Shown in pieces: positions 48,411 through 58,300 of a stretch of 64,000 bases of DNA (position 1 is its first letter; each line of letters begins with the position of its first letter). Below the pieces are notes generated by a model. That model was not told the DNA's origin, made no database searches, and saw only the letters and a list, made by a program, of their open reading frames with translations. Where the stretch lies: NCBI GenBank assembly GCA_009838525.1, contig VXRJ01000038.1, positions 198,654 through 262,653 on the forward strand, read 5' to 3'. The DNA comes from Acidobacteriota bacterium (lineage in GTDB: Bacteria; Acidobacteriota; Vicinamibacteria; Vicinamibacterales; UBA8438). A program made the position numbers and the translations under genes.

Positions 48411-49183
48411 GGCGTTCTCTCCTGTGGAGTGGTCGCCCTTGTTGCGTCCGCGTACGCGAGAAGGACTCGGCGGTAGAAACTGGCCTGCGTCCTGAACTGC
48501 TGATGCATCAGCACTCCTCCGAAGAAAAGGGAAACCAAGGTGAGGATGGCGGCCAACAAGACTCGCTCGCCGGATGCCGCAGAGTCCTTCGCGCCAAGCG
48601 CAGCCAACGCCAAACAGGCTACTCCCGTCACAACACCGGCTGAAATGAATGCCGCTCCCAAGGCAAGACGTACATGCCGAATCGTGTTGGAGCGTTCGAT
48701 GAAGCGGTCATGCAACTCCTTGTTCCGTCCTAGTGCGACTATCTCAAGCATTAGATGGTGATCTCGATCCCTGACGATCCCTTTTAGGTTCGCGGTGTTG
48801 GCGTGGGACAATTGTTCGTCGATGTATTCGAGTGACTCACGTCGCGCAGCGGCCCGCAATCTCGCGAGATCTCCAGTATTCTTCTCTGGAAGAACCGGAC
48901 AGGCGTCCCGCTCGCTAGACAAGCAGAAACCGATACTCAACATGACTTGGCCGATGGCAAACAAAAGGAACACGGCGGTCGTCGAGACCGCGACGAACAT
49001 GGAGCCACCACCGAAGATATCCGCAAGGCCGTCGAGAATGGTGAGGGTCGGCCTCTCAGGGGCAAGAAGGAGCCAGGGAACACTGGCGACGAACACGAAG
49101 ACCCCCCCGGCAACGACGTAAACCAGAACGTCGCGTCCGAAGGATGCAGCACGGTCGTATAGCGCATCAATCCACAGCGTCAC
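48407..49183 (-). CDS. Four-helix membrane protein coupled to the GGCT-like gene
   Basis: 258 residues with four membrane segments: LVYVVAGGVFVFVASVPWLLL, MFVAVSTTAVFLLFAIGQVMLSIGF, LALGAAFISAGVVTGVACLALAAL, and VLLAAILTLVSLFFGGVLM. A cytoplasmic loop of about 80 residues (LARLRAAARRESLEYIDEQLSHANTAN..RDRDHHLMLEIVALGRNKELHDRFIERSNTIRH) separates the pairs. No motif I recognise. It is translated with the GGCT-like gene. A membrane effector with a soluble partner is a common defence layout, but this is only a guess. Confidence 0.7.
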   Translation of the reverse strand: MTLWIDALYDRAASFGRDVLVYVVAGGVFVFVASVPWLLLAPERPTLTILDGLADIFGGGSMFVAVSTTAVFLLFAIGQVMLSIGFCLSSERDACPVLPEKNTGDLARLRAAARRESLEYIDEQLSHANTANLKGIVRDRDHHLMLEIVALGRNKELHDRFIERSNTIRHVRLALGAAFISAGVVTGVACLALAALGAKDSAASGERVLLAAILTLVSLFFGGVLMHQQFRTQASFYRRVLLAYADATRATTPQERTP

Positions 49184-49389
49184 GGGATTCCCCTCGTCTT
49201 GTCGGTCTCGCGTCTCGTTCAGCCACCAAGCCCCGTAGTCCCTTGCAGGATCGCGTCGAGCGCCTCGCAGGCACCGCCCTGCCCGGCATCGGTCACCGAT
49301 GGATACATCGGCAGCGGGAGTCCGAATCTCCTACGCTCAGAGCCCCGCCCTCAAGCACCCCACGCGCGCCCCGGTGCCCTAAACAACTC
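49184..49389. other. Gap with no gene
   Basis: Spans the space between the membrane-protein start and the decayed abiEi. No open frame has a protein-like pattern and no repeat is evident. Possibly the promoter for the 49183-47877 operon. Confidence 0.5.
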
Positions 49390-49835
49390 CCATCCGCCGC
49401 CTACGCCGCGCTGCCATCATACCGAACACGACAGCCACAAGTCGGTCGCTGCTGCGACCGCGCGGCGTACAGTCGGCAACGGTGCGAGCGATGCCGTAGA
49501 TACGAACCGTCTGGCCCTCGATGTGGGGTACTCCCCGATCCCGAGATCGAACACTACCGTGGAGATGTTGACGACTCGGAGCGCCGGTGTCGAAACGCGC
49601 GGCAGGCGCGTACCACGCGGAATGGCAATCCAGACTTCAGCCGAAAGCTGCGTTCCGATGGAATCGGAGAGTCGAAAGCAGGCGAACCACCGACTGTGGC
49701 GACGCGGCGAGGACAGCCAGATCGTGGTACTCAGTGTGGCGAGTTGTCCTCGTTAGGCGATATCGCCCGGGGACAACCCTCTCCGGCGCACCTGAGTGTG
49801 CTAGTGTGAATGCCTTGGTGAGCTACGTTCCTGGC
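49390..49835 (-). pseudogene. Decayed AbiEi-type antitoxin gene
   Basis: Minus-strand translation with frame changes gives LTKAFTLAHSGAPERVVPGRYRL then TEYHDLAVLAASPQSVVRLLSTLRFH, a frame change, IGTQLSAEVWIAIPRGTRLP then RVVNISTVVFDLGIGEY, a second frame change near 49530, and HIEGQTVRIYGIARTVADC. This is the ordered AbiEi pattern (SGALERV.GRY, LLSALxFH, TQxxxEVWIAIPRG, GVPVRIYxxARTVADC). The 3' part after VADC is truncated and no AbiEii nucleotidyltransferase follows. Two frameshifts make it non-functional. AbiE is a type IV TA abortive-infection system. Confidence 0.65.
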
Positions 49836-50008
49836 CCGCAGCGCGGTTTGCTTCTCGGCGAGGCGCAGAGGTTGGCCTCTTGCGGTTTCTCAGCGTCGCG
49901 TCGTTTTGCTTACACTCATAGACGTCTGTAAGCGAATTACGGCATCTGGACCGAGCTTCGAAACGGTGGAACTGTCCGCTCGACCAGAATGCTCTCTCTG
50001 GGGCTTTC

Positions 50009-50881
50009 GTGCGCAAAACACCGTACTATTCCGTTCGCACCGGACGTCGTTCGGCCCGCCTCGACCTCAACGAGGTGAAAGGACTGTTTATCGCGGCCTT
50101 CGAGGACTTGGAGAAGGCCGGATACTTTCAGCAGGTCTTGGGCACACACTGCGTTGATGGCGATTTGCCCGGCTCCGCCGGTGACGACGTGGAAGTGTTC
50201 TTTTTTCGCAAGCTCAAGAAACGCAGCCTCTGGCCGTTTCGCGAGTCGAGCGGGAACTGGGAGGAGGAAGATCTCTTCGACGTCATCGAACTCCTTCACG
50301 ACTGTGCGTCCAAGGGCGTCGAAGGGCGTTATCACTCCTACCTCCAATGTGGCAGGCACTTTGAGACGTTCGACCAGGAAGCGGGTCGAAACTACTTTCG
50401 CGTCACGGTGAATGAGATTCTCCGCGATTATGACAAGGGCTACGTTCTCACAGCGCGCGGCGAGATCGTTACCATCGGTCCAAAGGGACTTCGCGACCTT
50501 GAAAGCGCACCGCGTCCTCCCGGTGATCCGACAAGCGTTCAGCAACGAGTCGACGCAGCGATCGACAAGTTCCGTAGGCGAGGCTCGACGTCGAGCGACA
50601 GGAAGGACGCCATTCGGGATCTGGCGGACATTCTGGAGTTCCTGCGACCGCAGGCCAAGGCGGTCCTGACGCGACAGGACGAGTCAGACCTGTTCAACAT
50701 CGCGAACAACTTCGGCGTCCGGCACCACAATCAACGTCAGAGGATTCAGTACGACGAACGCATCTGGCATAGCTGGATGTTCTATTTCTTCCTCGCAACG
50801 ATTCATGCGACGACACGATTGATTGAAAGGTCCAACACCGAACCGTCAGTGAAACGCAGAGCGGTTAGTTCGAGACGGTGA
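50009..50881 (+). CDS. Unrecognised defence-island protein, 290 aa, HEPN-like tail
   Basis: 290 residues from a GTG at 50009. The N-terminal half (LNEVKGLFIAAFEDLEKAGYF, DVEVFFFRKLKKRSLWPF, DLFDVIELLHDCASKG) and the C-terminal half look like separate domains. The latter (KDAIRDLADILEFLRPQAKAVLTRQDESDLFNIANNFGVRHHN..YDERIWHSWMFYFFLATIHATTRLI) is all helical, with RHH and an N-F-x-x-RH pattern that resembles HEPN-like or Abi-associated domains. The link to a known family is not firm. It lies alone on the plus strand between the abiEi relic and a transposase relic. Confidence 0.6.
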   Translation: MRKTPYYSVRTGRRSARLDLNEVKGLFIAAFEDLEKAGYFQQVLGTHCVDGDLPGSAGDDVEVFFFRKLKKRSLWPFRESSGNWEEEDLFDVIELLHDCASKGVEGRYHSYLQCGRHFETFDQEAGRNYFRVTVNEILRDYDKGYVLTARGEIVTIGPKGLRDLESAPRPPGDPTSVQQRVDAAIDKFRRRGSTSSDRKDAIRDLADILEFLRPQAKAVLTRQDESDLFNIANNFGVRHHNQRQRIQYDERIWHSWMFYFFLATIHATTRLIERSNTEPSVKRRAVSSRR

Positions 50882-50920
50882 TGAACTGGCCTCAGCTTGA
50901 TGTTGGGAACTGGACCACCA

Positions 50921-51419
50921 TGGCTGGTCGAGCGACAGGTCGGCATCGAGCAGCGGCTCGCCGAGCGGCACCTTTGAGGAGCACGCGCTGGTGCTCTACG
51001 ACCTGACGTCGAGCTACGTGGAGGGTGTCCACTGCCCGCTGGCCCAGCGCGGGCACAACCGCGACGGCAAGTCGGGCACGCTGCAGATCGTCTTCGGCCT
51101 GCTCTGCACGGCCGAGGGCTGTCCGGTCGCGGTCGAGGTCTTCGAAGGATCGACGGCCGACCCGATGACGCTGGCCCGCCAGATGGCGAAGCTCCGAGAG
51201 CGGTTTGGCCTGCAGTAGGTGGTTCTGGTGGGCGACCGCGGCATGCTGACCGCGGCGCGCATCCGCGAGGACCTGGCGGGCGTCGACGGCCTGCGCTGGA
51301 TCACCACGCTGCGCGCCACGACCATCCGCAAGCTCGTCAACGCCGGCACCGTGACGCCGTTCCTGTTTGACGAGCGCGACCTGGCCGAGGTCCGCGCAGA
51401 GACTTCGGTCGAGTCGTAG
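50921..51419 (+). pseudogene. Broken IS1634/IS4-type transposase fragment
   Basis: Three disabled parts of one DDE transposase. From 50921 WLVERQVGIEQRLAERHL runs into an extra T near 50973-50975, after which EEHALVLYDLTSSYVEG continues in a new frame. GTLQIVFGLLCTAEGCPVAVEV then FEGSTADPMTLARQMAKLRE is followed by an in-frame TAG at 51216-51218, and VVLVGDRGMLTAARIREDLAG resumes beyond it. LYDLTSSY and VLVGDRGM hold conserved Asp positions. The N- and C-termini are missing. It sits next to the large HATPase/helicase operon. Confidence 0.85.
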
Positions 51420-51555
51420 TCCGTTGCAGGCGTCTGCCGGGGCGCGCGCGGGCGTTGTCAGCGGACCGTGGCGTGGTCAGCGCCCCGGTTTCGGTCTGCC
51501 CGTCCAGCACGTGGGTCGCCGACCGGCCGCTCCGAGATCACGCGCCGCCTGACGC

Positions 51556-54500
51556 TCATCTCGCAATGATGTTGTGCACTTCTCCGCCGTTCACAACCTC
51601 ACGATCGAGCGCAGCGACCTCTGCCGCTACCCCGTCCTCAAGGTCGAAATGGTCCCGCCGGCCGTGGCGGCGCGCGAGTTGCACCAGGTCGCGCATGTAG
51701 GCGAGGCCCTCGACGACACCCGGTACATCGAGAACCTCGGGGCTAGCATCGAGCAGCGGCTGCGCAAGAAAGACCACCGACTTGGCTCGAGCCCGGGTGA
51801 CGGCCACGTTGAGGCGGTTGCGGCTGTAGATGAAGTCCGCCTCCAGCGCGGCGTACTCGGGGTCGGCCACGCCGTAGGAGACGAACACGGCGTCGGCCTC
51901 CCGCCCCTGCATCTTCTCGACGGTGTCCACGAAAGGGCGCGCCGACCAGTCACGGTTGCCGGCAAGGGCGCGGCGAATGGCTCGGATCTGGGCGTGGTGG
52001 GGACTCACGACGAACAGGCGCTCTCGCCAGAACGCATCATCGTCGGTGACGTCGGCCATGTCGTCCCGAAGCGCAATGGCGAGTCTGCTGACGAGCGCCG
52101 CCTCGACTTGGTTTGCGTTCGTTGCCTGCACGCCCTGGAGAATCACCACGACCAATGGCGCATGAGGCGCAAGACACGCACCCGTGAGCCCGGCGCGGCG
52201 TTGCTGCAAGTGCAGCCTCCGCGACGCCACGTTGGGCGTGGCGCAGCGGTAGTCGGGCCCGTACAGCAGGCGCGCCGCACCGGTCAGCACGTCGCACATC
52301 CGCCAGTTTTCCAGCAACTGGCAGAGCGGCGTCCCGGGCCGATCGGGGCGCTCGCGCAGCAAGTCGAAGACGGAGCGGTGCAGTGCGGGTTGCCCTGCCG
52401 CGGGCTCGGGATAAGTACCGGTGATGATCGGCCCCAACTGGAAGTGGTCGCCGGCCGCGACGAGACGCCCCCGGTCGTGGACGCGGTCGATCGCCAAGGC
52501 CGCGTCCGGCACCCGCAACTGCGAGGCCTCGTCGATCACCACCAAGTCGAAGGGCGCTGACGACTTCGCTAGGCCCCAGACGGTGCTGCCCACAATCGCG
52601 GCGTCGTGCCCGTCCAGCCAACTGTCGAGCTGTTCCGCGACGATCCTCTCGATGCCGCCAGGCGCGTCGGTCACCCGCCCGCCAACCTTGGCCAGCGCCG
52701 GCGCCGGTCGGCCGAGCTCATCGGCAATCCGCACGATCATCCGCAGCAGGTTGTCGATGGCGGCGTGGGTCATGGCGCAGATGAGGATTCGGAGCCGCCG
52801 CCGTTTCCGAGGCGCCCCACACAGGCCGAGCGCCAACGCGGCCAGAAAGTGCGTCTTCCCCGTGCCCGGCGGGCCCCATATCGCTGTTACTCGCGAGCGG
52901 GCGATGGTGCGCAACGCAACAGCCTGGCTCGGTGTGAGGCGGAAAGTGGCTGCCGTTTCCACTGGGTCTACCGCCCGAGACAAGCTCTCGGCGCCGGCCG
53001 CCGCGGCCGAGTCGTCGAGCAGCCGGACGAACAAGCCGCGCGTGTCGAACTGCTTCAGGCCGTCAATCGCCCGGTCGGTATTGAAGTCCAGGAAGCTGGG
53101 CATCAGCAGGACGCGGGCGCCGTTCTCGAGCGGTGGGTCGTGCCAGTGCGTCCAGTCGATATGCACGGTCCGTGCGAATCCCAGCGGGTCCGTCTCGACG
53201 GCAGCGACCTTTCCGATGCCCACATGCGCATCGGCGCGCCCGCCCCAGTGCCGCGCCCGGTGCGCCCAGTCGTTGAAGCGCGCCTGCGCACGCAGGCCCT
53301 CCGGAGTGTCTCGTACGACCAGCCAGCGAGCGAAGCTGCCGTCGTCGATCTCGATGCCGTCGGCGGCCACGCGGAAGCGCCCCTCGCCTTCGTGGACCAG
53401 AGGCCTCAGTGTCCCCTTGGCGGCCATCACGTCGCGCGCTTCGCAGCGTCCCGAGCGCACTGCGAGGCATCCCATAACGCTCTCGTAGCGAGCGAGGAAG
53501 GCCAGACGAGACAGCCTCGGGTGGTCGATGCCGGCCGACGAGATCAAAACGTGCTTGGGTGGCCAAGTCACGAGCTGGTCGCCGGCGAGGTCCCTGATCT
53601 GCCAGAGCGCCGCGCGGTAGCCGTACAGGCGGTGGGCGGCTTCCCGCACGACGGGTTGCAGGTCGACATCCTCGCCGTTCCAGGCCCGGAGCGCTGCGTC
53701 GGCGCGTACGGCATGACCGAATGGGTAGTGAAAGCGATTCCGCCGGACTTCGAACTTCGAGCCGAGCGCGGCGAGCGTTTCCGGCAGCGTGTAGGACACG
53801 TCAACGGGCAGGGCTAGCAGCCGACCGGCCGCCGAAACGAGCGGGATCAGGGGATGGGCGACCACGTCCCGAGGATGGTCGTCCACCTGCAGCAGGTCCG
53901 GGACCTGCAGGTGGAACAGCAGAGCCATCGCCGCCTGCGACAGTTGCGGGTCGGGCAGCGCCTCTAGCAGCACCCGCACGAGCCGCTCCCGCTCCTGCTC
54001 GCTGTAGCAGTAGAGCTGGACCGACAGTCGGTCCCTCCACTCGGGCGTTTTCGCATTCCAGTCGTCGATGCGGCGCAACACCTCGTACAACCGGCGGATG
54101 AAGCGCTCCCGCACGACCGCGCACTCTTCCCGGCTGTCCGCGACAACGACGAAGGGACGCGCCGGCCCCTCTTCCGCCAGAATGCTACGGCGCAGATCCT
54201 CGCGGGCCTGAACGAGCATCCCGAGCAGCCAGGTGCGGTCCTCGACCGGCTCGGTCTGTGCGCTCAGGAAGATCGCCACGTTCTCGCCCACGGGCAGCCC
54301 TGGGTGGAGTGAGCCGAAGACGCCGGGTTCCCCGCTGGCGTGCGCCTCCAGGCGCACCTCAAGGCGCGGGCGCTCGCCGGCCAGCGACGCGCAGCCCTGC
54401 AGCCGGTCGTCGGCGTCGGGCACACGCAGGGCGGCCGACAGTTCGGGCAGGGTGTGCACCCCGAGCGACCTGCCGAGGAAGCGCTTGCCGTGCGCGGTGA

Positions 54501-55323
54501 GGCCGACAAGACGAGAGACATCGTCACGCTCCACCATCTCGGATCGGCAGTAGTCCAGATACTCGCACCATTCGCAGCGGTAGCGGACGTGCCAGTCCAC
54601 CTCGTCGAGCGGCTGCGCGACGAGGGCCGGCAGCCGGGCGAGCACGTCCTCGAGGTGCGGCCGTACGACCAGTAAGTCGAAGTCCTCCGGTTCGGGTGCG
54701 CCGCCCAGCCACGCTGCCCCGGTTGCGAGGTCGACGCGTCCGTCGATGCCCGCCGCGCGCAGGACATGGGCGAGCTCGATCGCGTAGAACAGCACCTGAA
54801 TGCGGTAGGGAAGTCTCACCGTGCTCCCCCGTTTGACGTCGATCACGCGGAAGCGGCGTCCCCCCGCAGCCTCGGCCGTGACCTGCACGAGGTCGGGCCG
54901 GTTGTCGGTGATCTCGATCTGCGTCGGGTCGATGGCCAGGGCTTCGTACAGGGAGGCGGGCGCGCGCAGGGTCAACTGGTAGAGGAACTCTCCGTGCCGG
55001 GCGCGGCGCAGCAGATCGACGCTCTCCTCGACCGACCAGACGCGATCCGCCAGCGCGCCGTCGCCGTCTGCGACGAGCGCGCGGCCGGCGAGGTGGGTGG
55101 TCAGGATCTGCTCTTCCCACGTGCGGCCGCTTTCTAGGACCTCGGCCATCACCGGGCCCGACTCGTAGCGGCGTTGCGGCACGCCGTTGCGCGACGGCCG
55201 CCGCGTGGCGCGGAAGCGCAGGAACCGATCGCAGTCGTGGAAGAAGTACCGCGCCAGGGTAGATGGGCTGACGCCGAAGGGCGCGCGCGGCTCCGGCTGA
55301 ACCCTCCGTCGCAAGCGGCTCAC
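51556..55323 (-). CDS. Cas4/RecB-like Fe-S nuclease fused to a UPF1-like SF1 helicase
   Basis: 1255 residues from a GTG at 55323. The N-terminal ~270 residues form a PD-(D/E)xK nuclease of the Cas4/TM0106 kind: ARYFFHDCDRFLRF (first Cys), ITDNRPDLVQV (~140), RFRVIDVKRGSTVRLPYRIQ (DxK), then CEWCEYLDYC (~248-258) to complete a 4Fe-4S site. The C-terminal SF1 helicase has AIWGPPGTGKTHFLAALAL (~816), FDLVVIDEASQLRVPDAALA (~926), AAGDHFQLGPI, VEKMQGREADAVFVSYGV and NRLNVAVTRARAKSVVFLAQ. It should load on DNA ends, unwind and cut. It is translationally coupled (GTGA) to the HATPase-DUF3883 gene upstream, and no other partner is seen. Confidence 0.92.
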   Translation of the reverse strand: MSRLRRRVQPEPRAPFGVSPSTLARYFFHDCDRFLRFRATRRPSRNGVPQRRYESGPVMAEVLESGRTWEEQILTTHLAGRALVADGDGALADRVWSVEESVDLLRRARHGEFLYQLTLRAPASLYEALAIDPTQIEITDNRPDLVQVTAEAAGGRRFRVIDVKRGSTVRLPYRIQVLFYAIELAHVLRAAGIDGRVDLATGAAWLGGAPEPEDFDLLVVRPHLEDVLARLPALVAQPLDEVDWHVRYRCEWCEYLDYCRSEMVERDDVSRLVGLTAHGKRFLGRSLGVHTLPELSAALRVPDADDRLQGCASLAGERPRLEVRLEAHASGEPGVFGSLHPGLPVGENVAIFLSAQTEPVEDRTWLLGMLVQAREDLRRSILAEEGPARPFVVVADSREECAVVRERFIRRLYEVLRRIDDWNAKTPEWRDRLSVQLYCYSEQERERLVRVLLEALPDPQLSQAAMALLFHLQVPDLLQVDDHPRDVVAHPLIPLVSAAGRLLALPVDVSYTLPETLAALGSKFEVRRNRFHYPFGHAVRADAALRAWNGEDVDLQPVVREAAHRLYGYRAALWQIRDLAGDQLVTWPPKHVLISSAGIDHPRLSRLAFLARYESVMGCLAVRSGRCEARDVMAAKGTLRPLVHEGEGRFRVAADGIEIDDGSFARWLVVRDTPEGLRAQARFNDWAHRARHWGGRADAHVGIGKVAAVETDPLGFARTVHIDWTHWHDPPLENGARVLLMPSFLDFNTDRAIDGLKQFDTRGLFVRLLDDSAAAAGAESLSRAVDPVETAATFRLTPSQAVALRTIARSRVTAIWGPPGTGKTHFLAALALGLCGAPRKRRRLRILICAMTHAAIDNLLRMIVRIADELGRPAPALAKVGGRVTDAPGGIERIVAEQLDSWLDGHDAAIVGSTVWGLAKSSAPFDLVVIDEASQLRVPDAALAIDRVHDRGRLVAAGDHFQLGPIITGTYPEPAAGQPALHRSVFDLLRERPDRPGTPLCQLLENWRMCDVLTGAARLLYGPDYRCATPNVASRRLHLQQRRAGLTGACLAPHAPLVVVILQGVQATNANQVEAALVSRLAIALRDDMADVTDDDAFWRERLFVVSPHHAQIRAIRRALAGNRDWSARPFVDTVEKMQGREADAVFVSYGVADPEYAALEADFIYSRNRLNVAVTRARAKSVVFLAQPLLDASPEVLDVPGVVEGLAYMRDLVQLARRHGRRDHFDLEDGVAAEVAALDREVVNGGEVHNIIAR

Positions 55324-58300
55324 GTCAGGCGCTCATCGTCAACCGGGTTGTAGTTCAGCGGCAGGTCGCCGGGGTCCAGCGGTTCGGGCGCGGCCGGCGA
55401 CAGGGCGATCAACCCTTCCGCCGTCGCCTCGGCAGGGTGTTCCGCAGTGTCTCGCCATGCGTACGCGTAGAAGCCATACCGCAGTCGGGTGCGCTCTCGC
55501 GCCCACCTGATGGGAAACACCCGCGGGCGTTCCGTCTCGGTAGAGTCCACGACATAGAGCCAGTACTCCACCCTCTCATCGTCGTTCCGTAGCGCGTCGT
55601 TCGCCTGCTTCGCCGTGAGCGCCACGCTGGCCTCCTCTTCGAAGCGCCCCTGGACTCCCTTTACCTCGATTCGCCGCTCCCGGCCTCCGTCATCGACGCT
55701 TCGCACGTCGAAACCCGGCTGCAGGTCAGGCATCGCCTCGGCTCGCCGGCCGTGCTGCTTCTCGTACTGGAGCACCGCCTGCCTTGCGCGGTGATCATCC
55801 CGGGGGGTTCCCCGCACAGAGGCTGCGTCGCCGGTGTCCGTGTCGTGATTTCCGCGCGACATGACCAGCATCCGGACATGGTCGGCGGCGCGGCCGCCCG
55901 GCGTGGGCGGGCGCGTGCGGCTGCCCCCTTCGGCGGCGTGGTCACGGTGGCCGTTCGGCCGCGCAGGCTTTCCGTCGTCCCGCCGACCGCCCGCTCGCGA
56001 TTTGCTGCCGCCGAACGGGCCTGAGGCGGCGCGAGGGCCAGGGCGGTTGTCTGCGCCGCCGGCGTGCGGGCCGGATAGACCGGAACTGCTGCGCGGTGTT
56101 GGTACGCTCTCGTCTCCGCCGCCGGACACCGAGTCCGGGGCCTTCTCCCGAGCGTCGGTGCCCACATCCGTATCCTCGTCGGCGGAGGAATCCTCCGTCG
56201 ACGGCTTCTGGCTGATGCCGGACGCTGTTGCAGCCGGCTCGACGCCGAGCCCGTCAGCCAGCAGCTTCAGGTGGCGGCGGAACGCGCTCTCGTCGTCGAG
56301 AGCGAAGAGAGCCCCGGTGAGCCGCGGCACCTCCTGTCCGCGCTGCCCCAACTGGAAGTGCTCCACGAGCTGCTCCGCGGCTTGTACGGCGAAGTCGGCG
56401 GGATTGCCGACCAGCAGCAACGTCGTGCTCTGATTGTCGACTCCCTCTACGTATGCCCAGACGGCATGGCGCCGAGCGCCTACTCGCAGCGAGAGCGCGT
56501 TGTGCAAAGTGACATCGTGCAGGGAAGGCCGATCTTCGAGTTGTGAGAGGGTCGCTGTCAATTGCCGCAACCGGTTGGCCCACGGCGGTTCCGTCGCTCG
56601 CTCTCCTGGCTCGACCTCGACTTCGGCCGACAGCAGGGCGACGTCGAGAGCCTGCGCAACACGTCGAACCTGCGCCTTGGTGTCGCCCAGATGGGCGGAT
56701 GCGACCGCGATCCTGTCCGTCGGCAGGAACTCGCGGATGAGTGGCGACTGCACATCGTCGACCACGAGCGTCGGACCGATGGGATGCCACTCGCGGTGCC
56801 CATAGAGCTGCGCCTGCGCACGAGCTTCCTTCCAGGCGCCGACCGGAAGGTCCCCAGCGTCCATATCGTCCAGCACGTAACGGTAGGCGGCGGCGAGGTG
56901 GCCGCGGAGCACCTCGACACCGGCTGTTGGTTTCCGTTCCCATGTGTCGAGAAGAAAGGCCAGCGCTTGTCGGCCGGTGGTGGTGTCGGGCAGCGGCTGC
57001 AGCTCGGCGGCCGCCTGCACCGCGTCGGCGAGCGCCGGCTCGAAGTCCGAGAGCGCGACCACCCAGCCCCCCAGGTTGCCGCGCGCTCCGGCTCCGGCTC
57101 CGGTTCGCCGCACGACCCGGCGCGTCAACGGTACCCCGTGGAGATTCACCACGGCGAGCGCGCGGCGCAGATCGTCCTCCGTTGCCTCTCCGGCTCCGAC
57201 CGCCTCCAGCGCCTCCCGGAGCAACGCTGCGAGATCGCTGTCGTCTATTTCCGCGGCGCCCCGTCGTTCGAGTCGGCGCAGGGTGGGCGACTGCGGAACT
57301 GCGCCCCCGAAATCCACCCCTTCTTCCGCCAACCGGGAAGCGAGATCGCCGTCAATGTCAGCGACCGGCGCGTCCTCCCGGTCGGGGTCGGCGGCGAGCA
57401 GCACTTCAGCGGGTCTGCGCCGTTCGCCGTCTGTGCAGAGCAGCCAATCGTGGCTCCGCAGGTCCCGGACCCACTGGGCCGGCGCCCGCCCTGGCGTGGA
57501 ACGCCGGTAGTGAAAGAAGCTGGTCGCCGAATGACATCCCTGCCCGCGGAAGGCGTGGTGCTCAAGCGTTAACCACTCCTGCAGTGCCGCTCGCGGGACG
57601 CTGTCGATCGCGAACGGAAAGTGACGATCGTGGACTTTGTAGCCCGCGTCGTTCGCCTGTTCGACCTCCGCTACGTCGACGCCGATTCGCGTCGCCACCC
57701 GATCTCTCTCGGATCGGGGCATCCGTTCCGTTCGCACCTCGGTTGCACCTGCACCGCACACCTCGAGGCGTTCGAGGAACGCCACGACGGCCGAGCGGTC
57801 GACGATGTCGGCGTAGGCCGCGACGAGAGCAGGTTGTGAAAAGAGACCACGCCGGCTCTCGCCGCCGGGGACCAGCGGATTTGCCATGAGTGCGTCCGTG
57901 GGCTTGCAGGGCCCTTCTTCTGTCAGGACCAACGGCACGAGGTCCTGGCGCAACGGACCCTTGCCGAGCGCCCACGCCAGGAGTTCCACCAATGGAAGCT
58001 CGGCGCCCTCGTCGGCCGCCCGCCGAATCAAGTCGGCGAGCTTCACCTCGTTATGGTGTTCCTTCAGCCATCTGACGCCGGCATCATGAGGCCGGTTGTT
58101 CACACGATTGCGGATGCCAGACTGCAATTGCCGACCGCGGGTCGGCAGAAACGCAACCAGCGCTTCGGCGACAGCGCGCCCGCTTGGCTTGCGCCTGCTT
58201 GGCGGCTCCTCGTTCAACCACGAGGTGTCGCGCGCCGCCGCCCATCCGCCCGCCTTCGTCGGGACGACCGGAGCATGGTGCCACTCGTTCTTTGCGATAC

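Noticed and set aside
49199-49756. 185-codon plus-strand frame
   Set aside because: The minus strand carries ordered AbiEi motifs over the same bases, so this frame is a shadow of the relic.
51556-55323. Reading the nuclease-helicase as CRISPR Cas4 or Dna2
   Set aside because: The Fe-S nuclease resembles Cas4, but the UPF1-like helicase fusion and the HATPase partner fit neither; Dna2 is eukaryotic/archaeal with a different layout.
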